This document shows positions 7,563 through 16,537 of a stretch of 64,000 nucleotides of DNA, one piece after another. The notes under the pieces were generated by a model. It did not search any database. It was not told the origin of the DNA and saw nothing but the letters and a program-made list of their open reading frames with translations. Numbering within the stretch: the first letter of the stretch is position 1; each line of letters starts with the position of its first letter. The translations under genes were made by a program, and so were the position numbers. Origin of the DNA: DATHZQ01 sp965216945 (lineage in GTDB: Bacteria > Actinomycetota > Acidimicrobiia > Spongiisociales > UBA5794); NCBI GenBank assembly GCA_965216945.1, contig CBDCGU010000003.1:1116001-1180000 (forward strand). Reading direction: 5' to 3'.

Positions 7563-8576
7563 ATGGTTGGAACCTCAGCGTCGGTCGGCCACCGGACCGA
7601 GGCACCGGCTTCCCGCCGGCGCCCAGCCCGCCCTGCGGGCCTCCCCCGTTCGGGGTTCGCCATCACCATGACGGTCCCGCCCCCTGTCGCCGCCCTCGCC
7701 GTCACCGCGGCGGTCCTTGGCACCGCAGACCTGATGTTCAACCGGATCATCGGGCCGATCGTATCCCACGTCCCGGGTTTGCCCTTTGGCGCGCGAGCCG
7801 CCGAAGCCATGACGCTCGGCGGCGAATCACTGTTGCGCACGACCGCGGTACTCGTCGTCCTCGTCGCCCTTGCGCTCGCCTCGGCCCTGTGGCGTCATCA
7901 CAGGCTCCTGGCTGTGCTGTTGATCGCCGTCTCGGGATTGGAGCTCGTGCACGCAGCGCTTCCCGCCACTCGCCTCGATGTGTTCTCCTACGGACTGTCG
8001 TTTGCGGTTCTGGTCGCAGCAGTGGCTCACGCTGCCGGCGTGGTCCCCAGGCCACATGGGATCGCGCTCGGGCTGTTCGCACTCGGCTTCGTGGCAGGTG
8101 TGTGGCCCCATGCGCTGGCCGCCGCGGCATCGTGGGGCCCGGCCCTGGGCCGGCCGGTGAGCCCCGGGGCGCTGCGGGCCGGCGCCGAGCTGGCATTCGT
8201 GGCCTCAGTCGTCTTCTTCGGAGCGGCAGCTCTCCGCCGCGAACACCACAGCTGGAGAACAATATGGCTCGCCGCCGCCGCCGGCCTCATGACCGCAGGT
8301 GCACTCCTCTCCCAACCCGATCACGCGGCGATCGCGGCACTGTGGGCGACCGGAGTGACACTTGCGCTGCCACCTGTCCTCTACATCGCAGCGGCAGCGT
8401 GTCTCACAGTCGCTCTCGTCGAGTGGACGAGGGCCTCATCGACCCGCCATCTGGCCGCCGGTCTTGCACTGCTCGTCGTGGCCGGCGTGGCGCCGGTTGT
8501 GATGCATCACAACCTCACAGCCGTGCTCGGGGTCACGCTGCTGGCGATACCTCCCCAACCGGACGTCGAGATCTGA
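7563..8576 (+). CDS. Polytopic membrane protein, first gene of the molybdoenzyme operon
   Basis: 337 residues from ATG 7563, preceded by GGGAGGG. After an Arg-rich cytosolic N-terminus there are about nine hydrophobic helices (for example TTAVLVVLVALALASALW and LAFVASVVFFGAAAL), ending in PVVMHHNLTAVLG. Histidines lie in several membrane segments and the MHHN pair is near the last helix, but no CxxCH or known quinone-site motif is present. It is nine bases upstream of the catalytic subunit, so it is probably made with the enzyme. It could be a membrane partner, electron acceptor or ion/substrate permease for the complex; the family was not recognised. Confidence 0.7.
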   Translation: MVGTSASVGHRTEAPASRRRPARPAGLPRSGFAITMTVPPPVAALAVTAAVLGTADLMFNRIIGPIVSHVPGLPFGARAAEAMTLGGESLLRTTAVLVVLVALALASALWRHHRLLAVLLIAVSGLELVHAALPATRLDVFSYGLSFAVLVAAVAHAAGVVPRPHGIALGLFALGFVAGVWPHALAAAASWGPALGRPVSPGALRAGAELAFVASVVFFGAAALRREHHSWRTIWLAAAAGLMTAGALLSQPDHAAIAALWATGVTLALPPVLYIAAAACLTVALVEWTRASSTRHLAAGLALLVVAGVAPVVMHHNLTAVLGVTLLAIPPQPDVEI

Positions 8577-8585
8577 GGAGCAACC

Positions 8586-11500
8586 ATGACCGCCATGTCA
8601 CGACGCGACTTCCTCAAGCTCAGCGCCGTGGCAACGGTCGGTCTGACCTCGTACCCGCTCCTGCGCCAGCTGCAGGCGATCGAGACCGTCGAGAACCCGC
8701 TCGTCGGCTATCCGTTCCGTGGCTGGGAGCAGGTGTACCGAGATCAGTATGCCTATGACAACAGCTTCACGTTCATCTGCTCGCCCAACGACACGCACGC
8801 TTGCCGGCTGCGGGCGTTCACCCGCAACGGCGTCATCCAGAGGATCGAGCAGAACTACGACGTTGGTCGCTACGCCGACCAACTGGGCAACACGGCCTCG
8901 GTCAAGTGGCACCCGCGGGGCTGCAAGAAGGGCCAGACGTTCCACCGCCGCGTGTACGGGCCCTACCGCCTCCGCTTCCCGATGGTGCGAGCCGGTTGGA
9001 AGCAGTGGGCGGACGACGGATTCCCCGAGCTGACTCCCGGCAACCGTGAGCGATACCTGTTCACCAGCCGCGGTACCGACACCTTCGTCCGCACCTCCTG
9101 GGACGAGATCTACGACTACATCGCCCGCGGCTTGATCAACGTTGCCGAGACGTACTCGGGTGAGAGCGGAGAGCGACGGCTTGCCGCCGACGGCTACCAG
9201 CCGGAGATGATCGAGGAGACCGGGGGGGCCGGTACGAGGACCATGAAGCTGCGCGGGGGTATGGGACTGCTCGGCGTCATCGGCAAGTACGGCATGTACC
9301 GCATGAGCAACACGCTGGCTCTCCTCGACGCACACGTCCGCGAGGTCGGTCCCGACGATGCCAGGGCCGGCCGCAACTGGTCGAACTACACGTGGCACGG
9401 CGATCAGGCTCCGGGGCATCCGTTCGTGCACGGAGTGCAGACGTCGGAGCCGGACTTCAATGATCTCGCCAACTCCAAGCTGACGATCCAGGTCGGCAAG
9501 AACCTCGTCGAGAACAAGATGCCCGAGTCGCACTTCTTCTCCAACATCATGGAGGTGGGCGGGAAGATCGTGACGATCGCCCCCGAGTACAGCGCACCGG
9601 CTTCGAAGTCCGACTACTGGCTCCCCGTCCGCCCCGGCCTCTCCGACACCGCGATCTTCCTGGCGATCACGAAGATCCTGATGGACGAGGACCTGTACGA
9701 CGAGGAGTTCGTCCTGCGCTACACGGACTTCCCCCTGCTGCTGCGCACCGACACCTTGGAGCGCCTGAGGGCCAAGGACCTCTTTGCCGATTATTCACCG
9801 GGATTGGCACCGGACGGACCCAGCTTTGCGGACCAGAAGCTCACGGCCGATCAATACGAAGCGATCGGTGGCGACTTCGTCGTCTTCGACCGAGGTACCG
9901 GTGGTGTGCGCGCCATCACACGTGATCAGATCGGACGCCGCATGGATTCGTCCGGCATCCGCCCCCGGCTCGACTATCGGGCGACGTTGACCCTCGTCGA
10001 CGGCACAGAGGTCGATGTCCTCACACTGTGGGAGGCCTACCGGGACCACCTCGTGGACTACGACCTCGATGCGGTGCACGAGATGACCGGCACCCCCATC
10101 GAGCTGATCCGGCGTCTTGCCGACGACATCGCAACGATCAAGCCCGTTTCGATCCACACGGGGGAGGGAATCAACCACTGGTTCCACGCCACGTTGCACA
10201 ACCGGGCGACGTACCTGCCGCTGATGCTCACCGGCAACATCGGCCTCCCCGGAGCGGGCAGCCACACCTGGGCGGGGAATTACAAGGCGGCCCTGTGGCA
10301 GTCGGCGGACTGGTCGGGCCCCGGGTTCAAGGGGTGGATCGCCGAGGACCCGTTCAATCCCGACCTCGACGACACGACCGACGGCAAGGACATCCCGGTT
10401 CGCAACTACACGAAGGACGAGGAACCTGCCTATTGGGATCACGGGGACAGGGCCCTCATCGTGGACACACCCAAGTTCGGTCGCAAGAACTTCACGGGCA
10501 AGTCCCACATGCCGACGCCCACCAAGGTCATCTGGACCTGCAACGTCAACCTCATCAACAACGCCAAGCACGCCTATTTCATGATCCGCGACGTGAACCC
10601 GAAGGTGGACATGATCATCACGCAGGACATCGAGATGACCTCCTCCTGCGAGCTCTCCGACTTCGTGCTCCCGGCCAACTCGTGGGTCGAGTTCCAGACC
10701 TCGGAGATCACCGCATCATGCTCGAACCCGTTCCTGCAGATCTGGGGGCGCGACGGAATCGATCCGCTGTTCGACTCCGAGGACGACCTGATGATGATGG
10801 CCAGAGTCGCGGAGCGGCTGGGTCAACTCCTGGGCGACGACCGTTTCTCCGACTACTGGAAGTTCGCCCTCGAGGGCAGGGGCGAGATCTACATGCAGCG
10901 GCTGCTCGATGCATCCGCCACGACCCGTGGCTACACCGTCGATGACATCCGCTCCGGAAAGTACGGCGAACCCGGTGCTGCGCTGATGATGTTCCGCACC
11001 TACCCCCGAATCCCCTTCTTCGAGCAGATGAAGGACGACCTTCCCTTCTGGACGGACACCGGCCGCATGAACTCGTACGTCGACATCCCCGAGGCGATCG
11101 AATACGGCGAGAACTTCATCGTCCACCGCGAGGGCCCGGAGGCGACGCCGTATCTGCCCAACGTCATCGTGTCGACGAACCCGCTGATCCGCCCGGAAGA
11201 CTATGGGATCGCACCGGACGAGATGGATCCGGAGATGCGCACCGTGCGCAACATCAAGATGCCGTGGAGCGACGTCAAGGAGTCGACCAACCCGCTCTAC
11301 GAGGAGGGATATCGCTTCTACTTCCTCACCCCGAAGACACGCCACACGACCCACTCGGGGTGGGCGGTGACCGACTGGGAGACCATCTGGGGGAGCAACT
11401 TCGGAGACCCCCATCGCCGGGACATCCGCATGCCGCACGTCGGCGACCGCGAGGTCCACATCAACCCCGATGCGGCTCGAGACCTCGGCATCGAGGACGG

Positions 11501-12035
11501 CGACTACGTCTGGGTGGACGCCAACCCGGCGGACCGCCCCTACCCGAACTACGACCCGGACGACACGTCAGATCCGTTCCACAAGGTCGCCCGGCTGATG
11601 CTGCGAGCCAAATACAACCCTGCCTATCCCTATGACGTTCTGATGGCCAAGCACGGCTACTGGCTCGCCACCCAGAAGACGGTGCTGGCTCACGAGACCC
11701 GGCCCGACGGGCGCGCCGTGTCGGCCGACACGGGATACCAATCGAGCTACCGGTACGGATCGCACCAGAGCGTGACTCGGGATTGGGCCATGCCGATGCA
11801 TCAGACGGACACCCTGTTCCACAAGTCGAAGATCGCGGTTGCGTTCATGTTCGGCGGTGAGGCCGACAATCACGCCATCAACACCGTGCCCAAAGAGACG
11901 CTGGTCCGGGTCACGAAGGCCGAGGACGGCGGAATGGGCGCAAGAGGTATCTGGGAACCCGCTCGGAGTGGCATGGCGCCCGGCAACGAGAACGAAGCGA
12001 TGCGGATCTATCTCGCAGGGGGCTACATCTCATGA
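8586..12035 (+). CDS. Molybdopterin oxidoreductase, nitrite oxidoreductase/nitrate reductase alpha subunit (NxrA-like)
   Basis: Type II DMSO-reductase-family catalytic subunit of 1149 residues. Residues 5-25 carry the Tat signal SRRDFLK, so the enzyme acts outside the cytoplasmic membrane. The proximal [4Fe-4S] site is CSPNDTHAC plus RGCKKG: Cys65, Cys73 and Cys113, with Asp69 at the position of the remaining ligand. Asp273 in NYTWHGDQAPG matches the Mo-ligating Asp of type II enzymes. Length, Tat signal and these signatures resemble, from memory, the periplasmic NxrA of Nitrospira and anammox bacteria rather than cytoplasmic NarG. Substrate could be nitrite (oxidised) or nitrate (reduced); selenate, chlorate or dimethylsulfide enzymes are less likely alternatives. 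It overlaps the next gene by ATGA. Confidence 0.88.
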   Translation: MTAMSRRDFLKLSAVATVGLTSYPLLRQLQAIETVENPLVGYPFRGWEQVYRDQYAYDNSFTFICSPNDTHACRLRAFTRNGVIQRIEQNYDVGRYADQLGNTASVKWHPRGCKKGQTFHRRVYGPYRLRFPMVRAGWKQWADDGFPELTPGNRERYLFTSRGTDTFVRTSWDEIYDYIARGLINVAETYSGESGERRLAADGYQPEMIEETGGAGTRTMKLRGGMGLLGVIGKYGMYRMSNTLALLDAHVREVGPDDARAGRNWSNYTWHGDQAPGHPFVHGVQTSEPDFNDLANSKLTIQVGKNLVENKMPESHFFSNIMEVGGKIVTIAPEYSAPASKSDYWLPVRPGLSDTAIFLAITKILMDEDLYDEEFVLRYTDFPLLLRTDTLERLRAKDLFADYSPGLAPDGPSFADQKLTADQYEAIGGDFVVFDRGTGGVRAITRDQIGRRMDSSGIRPRLDYRATLTLVDGTEVDVLTLWEAYRDHLVDYDLDAVHEMTGTPIELIRRLADDIATIKPVSIHTGEGINHWFHATLHNRATYLPLMLTGNIGLPGAGSHTWAGNYKAALWQSADWSGPGFKGWIAEDPFNPDLDDTTDGKDIPVRNYTKDEEPAYWDHGDRALIVDTPKFGRKNFTGKSHMPTPTKVIWTCNVNLINNAKHAYFMIRDVNPKVDMIITQDIEMTSSCELSDFVLPANSWVEFQTSEITASCSNPFLQIWGRDGIDPLFDSEDDLMMMARVAERLGQLLGDDRFSDYWKFALEGRGEIYMQRLLDASATTRGYTVDDIRSGKYGEPGAALMMFRTYPRIPFFEQMKDDLPFWTDTGRMNSYVDIPEAIEYGENFIVHREGPEATPYLPNVIVSTNPLIRPEDYGIAPDEMDPEMRTVRNIKMPWSDVKESTNPLYEEGYRFYFLTPKTRHTTHSGWAVTDWETIWGSNFGDPHRRDIRMPHVGDREVHINPDAARDLGIEDGDYVWVDANPADRPYPNYDPDDTSDPFHKVARLMLRAKYNPAYPYDVLMAKHGYWLATQKTVLAHETRPDGRAVSADTGYQSSYRYGSHQSVTRDWAMPMHQTDTLFHKSKIAVAFMFGGEADNHAINTVPKETLVRVTKAEDGGMGARGIWEPARSGMAPGNENEAMRIYLAGGYIS

Positions 12036-12349
12036 GCGACAACTGGGTCCCCATCGAGATCACGTCGACCGGTGCTGCCAAGCAGGCGGAAGCGACGGAC
12101 CCGTACGTGGCGACGGCTGTGGGGATGACGACGCCCGGGTACGACGGGCTCGAGGCGATGGGACGGGCGTTCGTCGCAGAGTTTGCGCTGATGGGATGGT
12201 CGCGAGAGCGTCTGGAGCGGATGTTCCGCATGCCTCGTTACGTGGCCGCCCACACCGTCTACCTCCAACGCGGCCCCGCCTATGTCGCTGCACTGATCGA
12301 GGACGTGCTCGGCCCGCCGGCCGGGCCCACGGAGCCCGGAGGGAATTGA
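12032..12349 (+). CDS. Small conserved-looking protein between alpha and beta subunits
   Basis: 105 residues; ATG 12032 overlaps the alpha-subunit stop (ATGA), and the beta subunit starts one base after its own stop, so it is translationally embedded in the operon. The N-terminal 45 residues look flexible; residues about 46-92 are helical and amphipathic (FVAEFALMGWSRERLERMFRM, then AHTVYLQRGPAYVAALIEDVL). There is no signal peptide, cysteine or membrane helix. It may be a dedicated assembly factor or a small extra subunit. I recall no such gene between nxrA and nxrB in Nitrospira, which makes it notable. Function unknown. Confidence 0.8.
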   Translation: MSDNWVPIEITSTGAAKQAEATDPYVATAVGMTTPGYDGLEAMGRAFVAEFALMGWSRERLERMFRMPRYVAAHTVYLQRGPAYVAALIEDVLGPPAGPTEPGGN

Positions 12350-12350
12350 C

Positions 12351-13589
12351 ATGCCGAGCGTCTACAACTGGCAACTCGGCCGCGAGATGCAGTACCGCTT
12401 CGAGAGTGCCCATCCCGAGTGGCAGTTCGCCGCCGTGTTCAACACCAACCGGTGCCTGGCGTGCCAGACGTGCACGATGTCGTGCAAGTCGACGTGGACG
12501 TTCTCCGAAGGTCAGGAGGACATGTGGTGGAACAACGTCGAGACCAAGCCGTACGGCGGCTATCCCCAGCACTGGGACGTCAAGACACTCGACCTGTTGG
12601 AGCAGGCCAATCCCGGCGGGCAGACCTGGCGCGGCGACGAGGGGAGCCACGAGGCCCCGTACGGGTCGTATGACGGCGCCACCATCTACGACGCGGGAGC
12701 AACGATCGGCCAGCATGCCCTCGGCTACACGCCGAGCGACGAGGAGTGGACGTCGCCCAACATCCACGAGGACTCGCCGGTGTCGAATGCAGCCCTCGCC
12801 GAAGGTGTGACGCTTCCGGAGCATCGCACCTGGTTCTTCTACCTGCAGCGGATCTGCAACCACTGCAGCTACCCGGCCTGCCTGTCGGCATGCCCCCGCA
12901 ACGCGATCTACAAACGGGAGGAGGACGGCATCGTCCTCATCGACCAGCGCCGGTGCCGCGGCTACCGCAAATGCATGGAGCAATGCCCCTACAAGAAGCC
13001 GATGTACCGCCCGGACACCCGCACGTCCGAGAAGTGCATCGGGTGTTTCCCCCGAGTCGAAGGGTCGGATCCCCTCAGCGAGGGCTTGCCGATGGAGACC
13101 AGGTGTATGGCGGCCTGTCCCGGCCAGATCAGGCTCCAGGGACTGGTTCCCATCGAAGAGGACGGCACGTGGACGCGTGATCCGTCGAACCCGCTGTACT
13201 ACCTCGTCCGTGAGGAGCAGATGGCGCTGCCCCTGTATCCCCAGTTCGGGACATCTCCCAACGTGTTCTACATCCCGCCCCGCTGGGTGCCGCGGTCCTA
13301 CCTCCGCCAGATGTTTGGGCCCGGCGTCGACCGTGCGATCGACGCCTACGTGCGTCCGTCGCGGCGGGCACAGGCGGTGCTCCAACTCTTCCGCGTCTCC
13401 CAGTCGATCATCTTCTCGTTCGAGGTGATCGACGGGGAGAAGGTCGACGAGATCAACGTCGACGGCGAACCGCTCGAGATCTTCAACGACACCGTCGTCG
13501 GCTACGGGCGAGACGGCCAGGAGATCGTTCGGGTCACGGTGCTCGAACCCCAATTCGAGCGGCCCGTGCAATTCCTCAACACGATCTGA
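12351..13589 (+). CDS. Iron-sulfur beta subunit, NxrB/NarH-like
   Basis: 412 residues, no signal peptide; expected to be co-exported with the Tat-bearing alpha subunit. Four cysteine groups for Fe-S clusters are visible: Cys35-x2-Cys38-x2-Cys41-x3-Cys45, then CNHCSYPACLSACP, CRGYRKCMEQCP, and CIGCF with a later RCMAACPGQ. Segments such as VYNWQLGREMQY, WWNNVETKPYGGYP, IPPRW and MFGPGVD match what I remember of Nitrospira NxrB and help place the enzyme in that clade. It transfers electrons from the Mo-proximal cluster to the haem subunit. It lies between the small protein and the chaperone gene. Confidence 0.92.
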   Translation: MPSVYNWQLGREMQYRFESAHPEWQFAAVFNTNRCLACQTCTMSCKSTWTFSEGQEDMWWNNVETKPYGGYPQHWDVKTLDLLEQANPGGQTWRGDEGSHEAPYGSYDGATIYDAGATIGQHALGYTPSDEEWTSPNIHEDSPVSNAALAEGVTLPEHRTWFFYLQRICNHCSYPACLSACPRNAIYKREEDGIVLIDQRRCRGYRKCMEQCPYKKPMYRPDTRTSEKCIGCFPRVEGSDPLSEGLPMETRCMAACPGQIRLQGLVPIEEDGTWTRDPSNPLYYLVREEQMALPLYPQFGTSPNVFYIPPRWVPRSYLRQMFGPGVDRAIDAYVRPSRRAQAVLQLFRVSQSIIFSFEVIDGEKVDEINVDGEPLEIFNDTVVGYGRDGQEIVRVTVLEPQFERPVQFLNTI

Positions 13590-13606
13590 AAGAAGGGAGG
13601 TCGGCA

Positions 13607-14377
13607 GTGGCGCACATCACGGGAGAGGAGCGGTCGCTTGCCCGAGCGTCGCTGTACCGGCTTCTGAGCCTCCTCTTCGGCTACCCGGTTCCGGGAACGT
13701 ATGAGGCGGTGGGCCGGGCGCTCGCAGCCGCCGAGGTCGCCGCCGACCTCATCGATCCCGTCGTCGCCGCTGCGGTGTGCGATCTCGGCGGCGTCGTCGC
13801 CGGTACCTCGGAGGAGAACCTGGAGCCGTCCTACCAGCACTCGTTCACGCTCAGCTACAACGAAGACTGCCCGCTCTACGAAACGGCCTTCAGCGCCAAG
13901 CACATCTTCCAGCAAACCCAACAGCAGGCGGACATCGCAGGGTTCTACCGAGCGTTCGGTGTGGACCCGAAGGGTGATCGACCCGACCACCTGGCGCTGG
14001 AGCTCGAGTTTCTCTACCTCCTGACACTGAAGCAGGCTGTGGCCCAGGGCCAGGCAGACACCGAACACGTCAAGTTGTGCCGCTCCGCACAGCGTGGCTT
14101 CGTGCGCGATCACCTGGCCAGGTGGGCACCGCACGTGGCGGGGCGGATCGCGGTGGCGGCGCGGGGAACCGTGTACGAAGCGGCGGCACGCCTGCTGCAC
14201 GTGTTCGTCGAGAGTGAGGAGCGGTACCTCCGTCTGGGCCACGTGCCGCGATTCTCCGACGAACCCCTGCTGATCGCCGACGAGCCGAGCGAGTTCAGCT
14301 GTCCGGCGGCCGACACCCCGGCCGCCGTCTCTCTCGAGCTGGTGCACGCCCGGAAAGGAGGCGCCGGTGATGGTTGA
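13607..14377 (+). CDS. TorD/DmsD-type molybdoenzyme chaperone
   Basis: 256 residues, all helical and cytosolic, GTG start with AGGGAGG upstream. The family hallmark PDHLALELEFLYLLTL is at about residues 127-142, and YQHSFTLSYNEDCPLYETAF precedes it. Such chaperones bind the catalytic subunit, guard its Tat signal until cofactor insertion is complete and help insert the molybdenum cofactor. Its place between beta and gamma genes matches the type II DMSO reductase operon order. It is not expected to be part of the mature enzyme. Confidence 0.9.
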   Translation: MAHITGEERSLARASLYRLLSLLFGYPVPGTYEAVGRALAAAEVAADLIDPVVAAAVCDLGGVVAGTSEENLEPSYQHSFTLSYNEDCPLYETAFSAKHIFQQTQQQADIAGFYRAFGVDPKGDRPDHLALELEFLYLLTLKQAVAQGQADTEHVKLCRSAQRGFVRDHLARWAPHVAGRIAVAARGTVYEAAARLLHVFVESEERYLRLGHVPRFSDEPLLIADEPSEFSCPAADTPAAVSLELVHARKGGAGDG

Positions 14378-15389
14378 GCGGCTGCGCAGGCGTGTGGGGG
14401 GTGTCGCCGTCGGCATCACGGCGATCGCGGTCGCTGCCGTCATCGGGCTCGTCGGGGTTGCGCCCGTCCGGTCGCAGTTGCCCGTGCTCGAAGCTGCACA
14501 CACCTCGGCAACGGTCCCCGTCGATGACGCCTGGGCGCCCGTGTGGGTCGATGCACCACTCCTCGACGTCGCCCTGTCGGCGCAGGACATCAGCTTCCCC
14601 TTCGGGGGTGGGACCGTTGACACCGTCCGCGTGCGGAGCCTTTTCGACGACGAACGGATCTACATCTCGATGGAATGGTCCGACGCCGGCGCCGACGACG
14701 CGGTCAACGGAGCCGAGGAGTACTCCGATGCCGCCGCCGTGCAGTTTCCTGCCGAGCACCGGGCGACGCCGCCGTGGACCATGGGCAGTGAGCGGCACGC
14801 GGTCAACATCTGGCAGTGGAAGGCGGTGTGGCAGAGCGATATCGAGCAGGGATTCTCGACGTCGGCGGATCGATACCCCAACACGTTCGTCGACGGCTAC
14901 CCCAACGCCGGGGACCCGCTGTTCAACCCCGCCGCCCACGTCGGCAATCCCGTTGCCCAACGCTCGCATGTCTCGCCGATCGAGAACATCATCGCTCGCG
15001 GCTTCGGGACCGTCACGACCGCCGACGTCCAAGACGTGACCGGCTCCGCCGAATGGCGGGAAGGGCGGTGGCGACTCGTCTTCTCGCGCGCCTTGACGCC
15101 CCCGGCGGAGGGACTTGCCGTCTTCCAGCCGAACACGACGACGCTCGCCGCCTTTGCGGTGTGGGACGGGGCCTCCGGTGACCGCAACGGACAGAAGTCG
15201 GTCGCTCAATTCATCGAGTTGGACATCGGCCCGGTGGAGCGACTCGGCTCGCCCGGAGCCGCCGCCCGCGGCAGCCATGGGGAGGTGATCGGCCTCCTCC
15301 TCGTCTCGGCAGCAGCCCTGCTTGGCACGGTCCTGCTCGCCCGCCGGTCCTCCCGAACCGACCCAGCCGCCGGCAGCGATCATCCATGA
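14370..15389 (+). CDS. Haem-b gamma subunit, ethylbenzene-dehydrogenase family, with C-terminal membrane anchor (NxrC-like)
   Basis: 339 residues from ATG 14370, with AAAGGAGG upstream and 8 bases of overlap with the chaperone gene. An N-terminal hydrophobic stretch (GITAIAVAAVIGLVGVAPV) acts as signal peptide or anchor. The exported domain has the family pattern EEYSDAAAVQFP, PPWTMGSERHAVNIWQWKA (candidate haem ligands about Met138 and Lys151) and a late VAQFIELDIG strand. Unlike many soluble gamma subunits it ends in a second helix (VIGLLLVSAAALLGTVLLARR), so the complex is probably tethered to the outer face of the membrane. It should pass electrons between the beta subunit and a cytochrome or quinone pool. 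Confidence 0.88.
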   Translation: MVERLRRRVGGVAVGITAIAVAAVIGLVGVAPVRSQLPVLEAAHTSATVPVDDAWAPVWVDAPLLDVALSAQDISFPFGGGTVDTVRVRSLFDDERIYISMEWSDAGADDAVNGAEEYSDAAAVQFPAEHRATPPWTMGSERHAVNIWQWKAVWQSDIEQGFSTSADRYPNTFVDGYPNAGDPLFNPAAHVGNPVAQRSHVSPIENIIARGFGTVTTADVQDVTGSAEWREGRWRLVFSRALTPPAEGLAVFQPNTTTLAAFAVWDGASGDRNGQKSVAQFIELDIGPVERLGSPGAAARGSHGEVIGLLLVSAAALLGTVLLARRSSRTDPAAGSDHP

Positions 15390-15631
15390 CCATGGCTTGA
15401 CGCATCACCGCAGCATGGCCGGATCGCCCAGGAGGAGGCCGGCGGAGATCAACCCCGCCCCGTCTCAAAGCCCCATGCGGGTCGTCCTGTCACCCCGGTC
15501 ACCCGGCGACGGGAACGCACCCGCACCAACTCGTCCAGCTCACCCCGCACCCCGGCAAGGATCGGCGCGACGTCACGCCGCAGCGAGGCGGAACAGGACG
15601 GTCGGAGCCGGTAGGGACGTAACGTGCGGGG

Positions 15632-16399
15632 ATGGATCGAGCGACGGTCTTCGGCGAGGTCGCTGAGACGTACGACCGAGTACGCCCGCGCTATCCGGAT
15701 GCCATGTACGACGATGTCATCGCTGCGACGGGTGTGCGCCCCGGCTCGCCGGTACTGGAGGTCGGCTGCGGAACCGGCATCGCTACCGCTGAGCTCGCCC
15801 GCCGTGGACTGCAGGTCGATGCGATCGATCCGGACCGGCGCATGCTGAGTCTCGCCCGTAGACGGGTCGCCGGGTTCGACGTTCGACTCAGCGAGACGCG
15901 GCTCGAGGATGTGACGGGGGAAGCGGGGAAGTTCAACCTCGTCTTCGCCGCGGGCTCGTGGCACTGGGTTGAAGAACAGCCCGGCCTGCGCAAGGCGGCC
16001 GCCCTGCTTCACGAAGACGGGAGCCTCGCCGTCTGTTGGAACCTCCCGCGTCCCGAGAGCCGCCCGCGACCCCCCGGATTGGAGATCGCATATCGGAGAC
16101 TCGCCCCTGGACTCGCCGGCGCAAGCCAGGTGAAGAACCGCGGCCAGGAACATCGGCGGCGGGCGATCGCGGCGTCTGGCCTGTTCACCAAGCCCGCCTC
16201 CTTCAGCTACTGCTGGACCAGGACGCTGTCCGCCGCCGACTACGCCGACCTCTTGTCGACGCACTCGGATCACCGCCTGCTCGGCCGCCAGAAGCTCGGC
16301 GCTCTCTTGACGGCCATCCGCCATGCGATCGAACAAGGCGGAGGAACGATCGAGTTGGAGTACGAAACGGTCCTCTATGTCGCCGGCAAACAAGGCTGA
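15632..16399 (+). CDS. Class I SAM-dependent methyltransferase
   Basis: 255 residues. The SAM-binding glycine motif LEVGCGTGIATAEL is at about residues 41-54, followed by the acidic residue in VDAIDPDRRML and the post-motif NLVFAAGSWHWVE. It resembles small-molecule methyltransferases of the UbiE/Tam type, but the acceptor is not predictable. It follows a 242-base intergenic stretch after the molybdoenzyme operon and does not look like part of that operon. It begins the accessory block that runs up to selC. Confidence 0.85.
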   Translation: MDRATVFGEVAETYDRVRPRYPDAMYDDVIAATGVRPGSPVLEVGCGTGIATAELARRGLQVDAIDPDRRMLSLARRRVAGFDVRLSETRLEDVTGEAGKFNLVFAAGSWHWVEEQPGLRKAAALLHEDGSLAVCWNLPRPESRPRPPGLEIAYRRLAPGLAGASQVKNRGQEHRRRAIAASGLFTKPASFSYCWTRTLSAADYADLLSTHSDHRLLGRQKLGALLTAIRHAIEQGGGTIELEYETVLYVAGKQG

Positions 16400-16537
16400 C
16401 CTCGCCCGTCGGGACCGCCGTGCCGGGCCGCTGAACCGAGGAGGCGCCAGCCATTCGGCGACGTTCTCAAACTTCGGCACCTTCACTGACGGACACTGCG
16501 AGTCACCACCAGTCCGCCTCGCTCGCTTCGCTTCTCC

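Noticed and set aside
8586..12035. Cytoplasmic NarG-type nitrate reductase
   Set aside because: A Tat signal, an ethylbenzene-dehydrogenase-type gamma subunit and NXR-like sequence stretches argue for the periplasmic clade; no narI-like cytochrome b gene is present.
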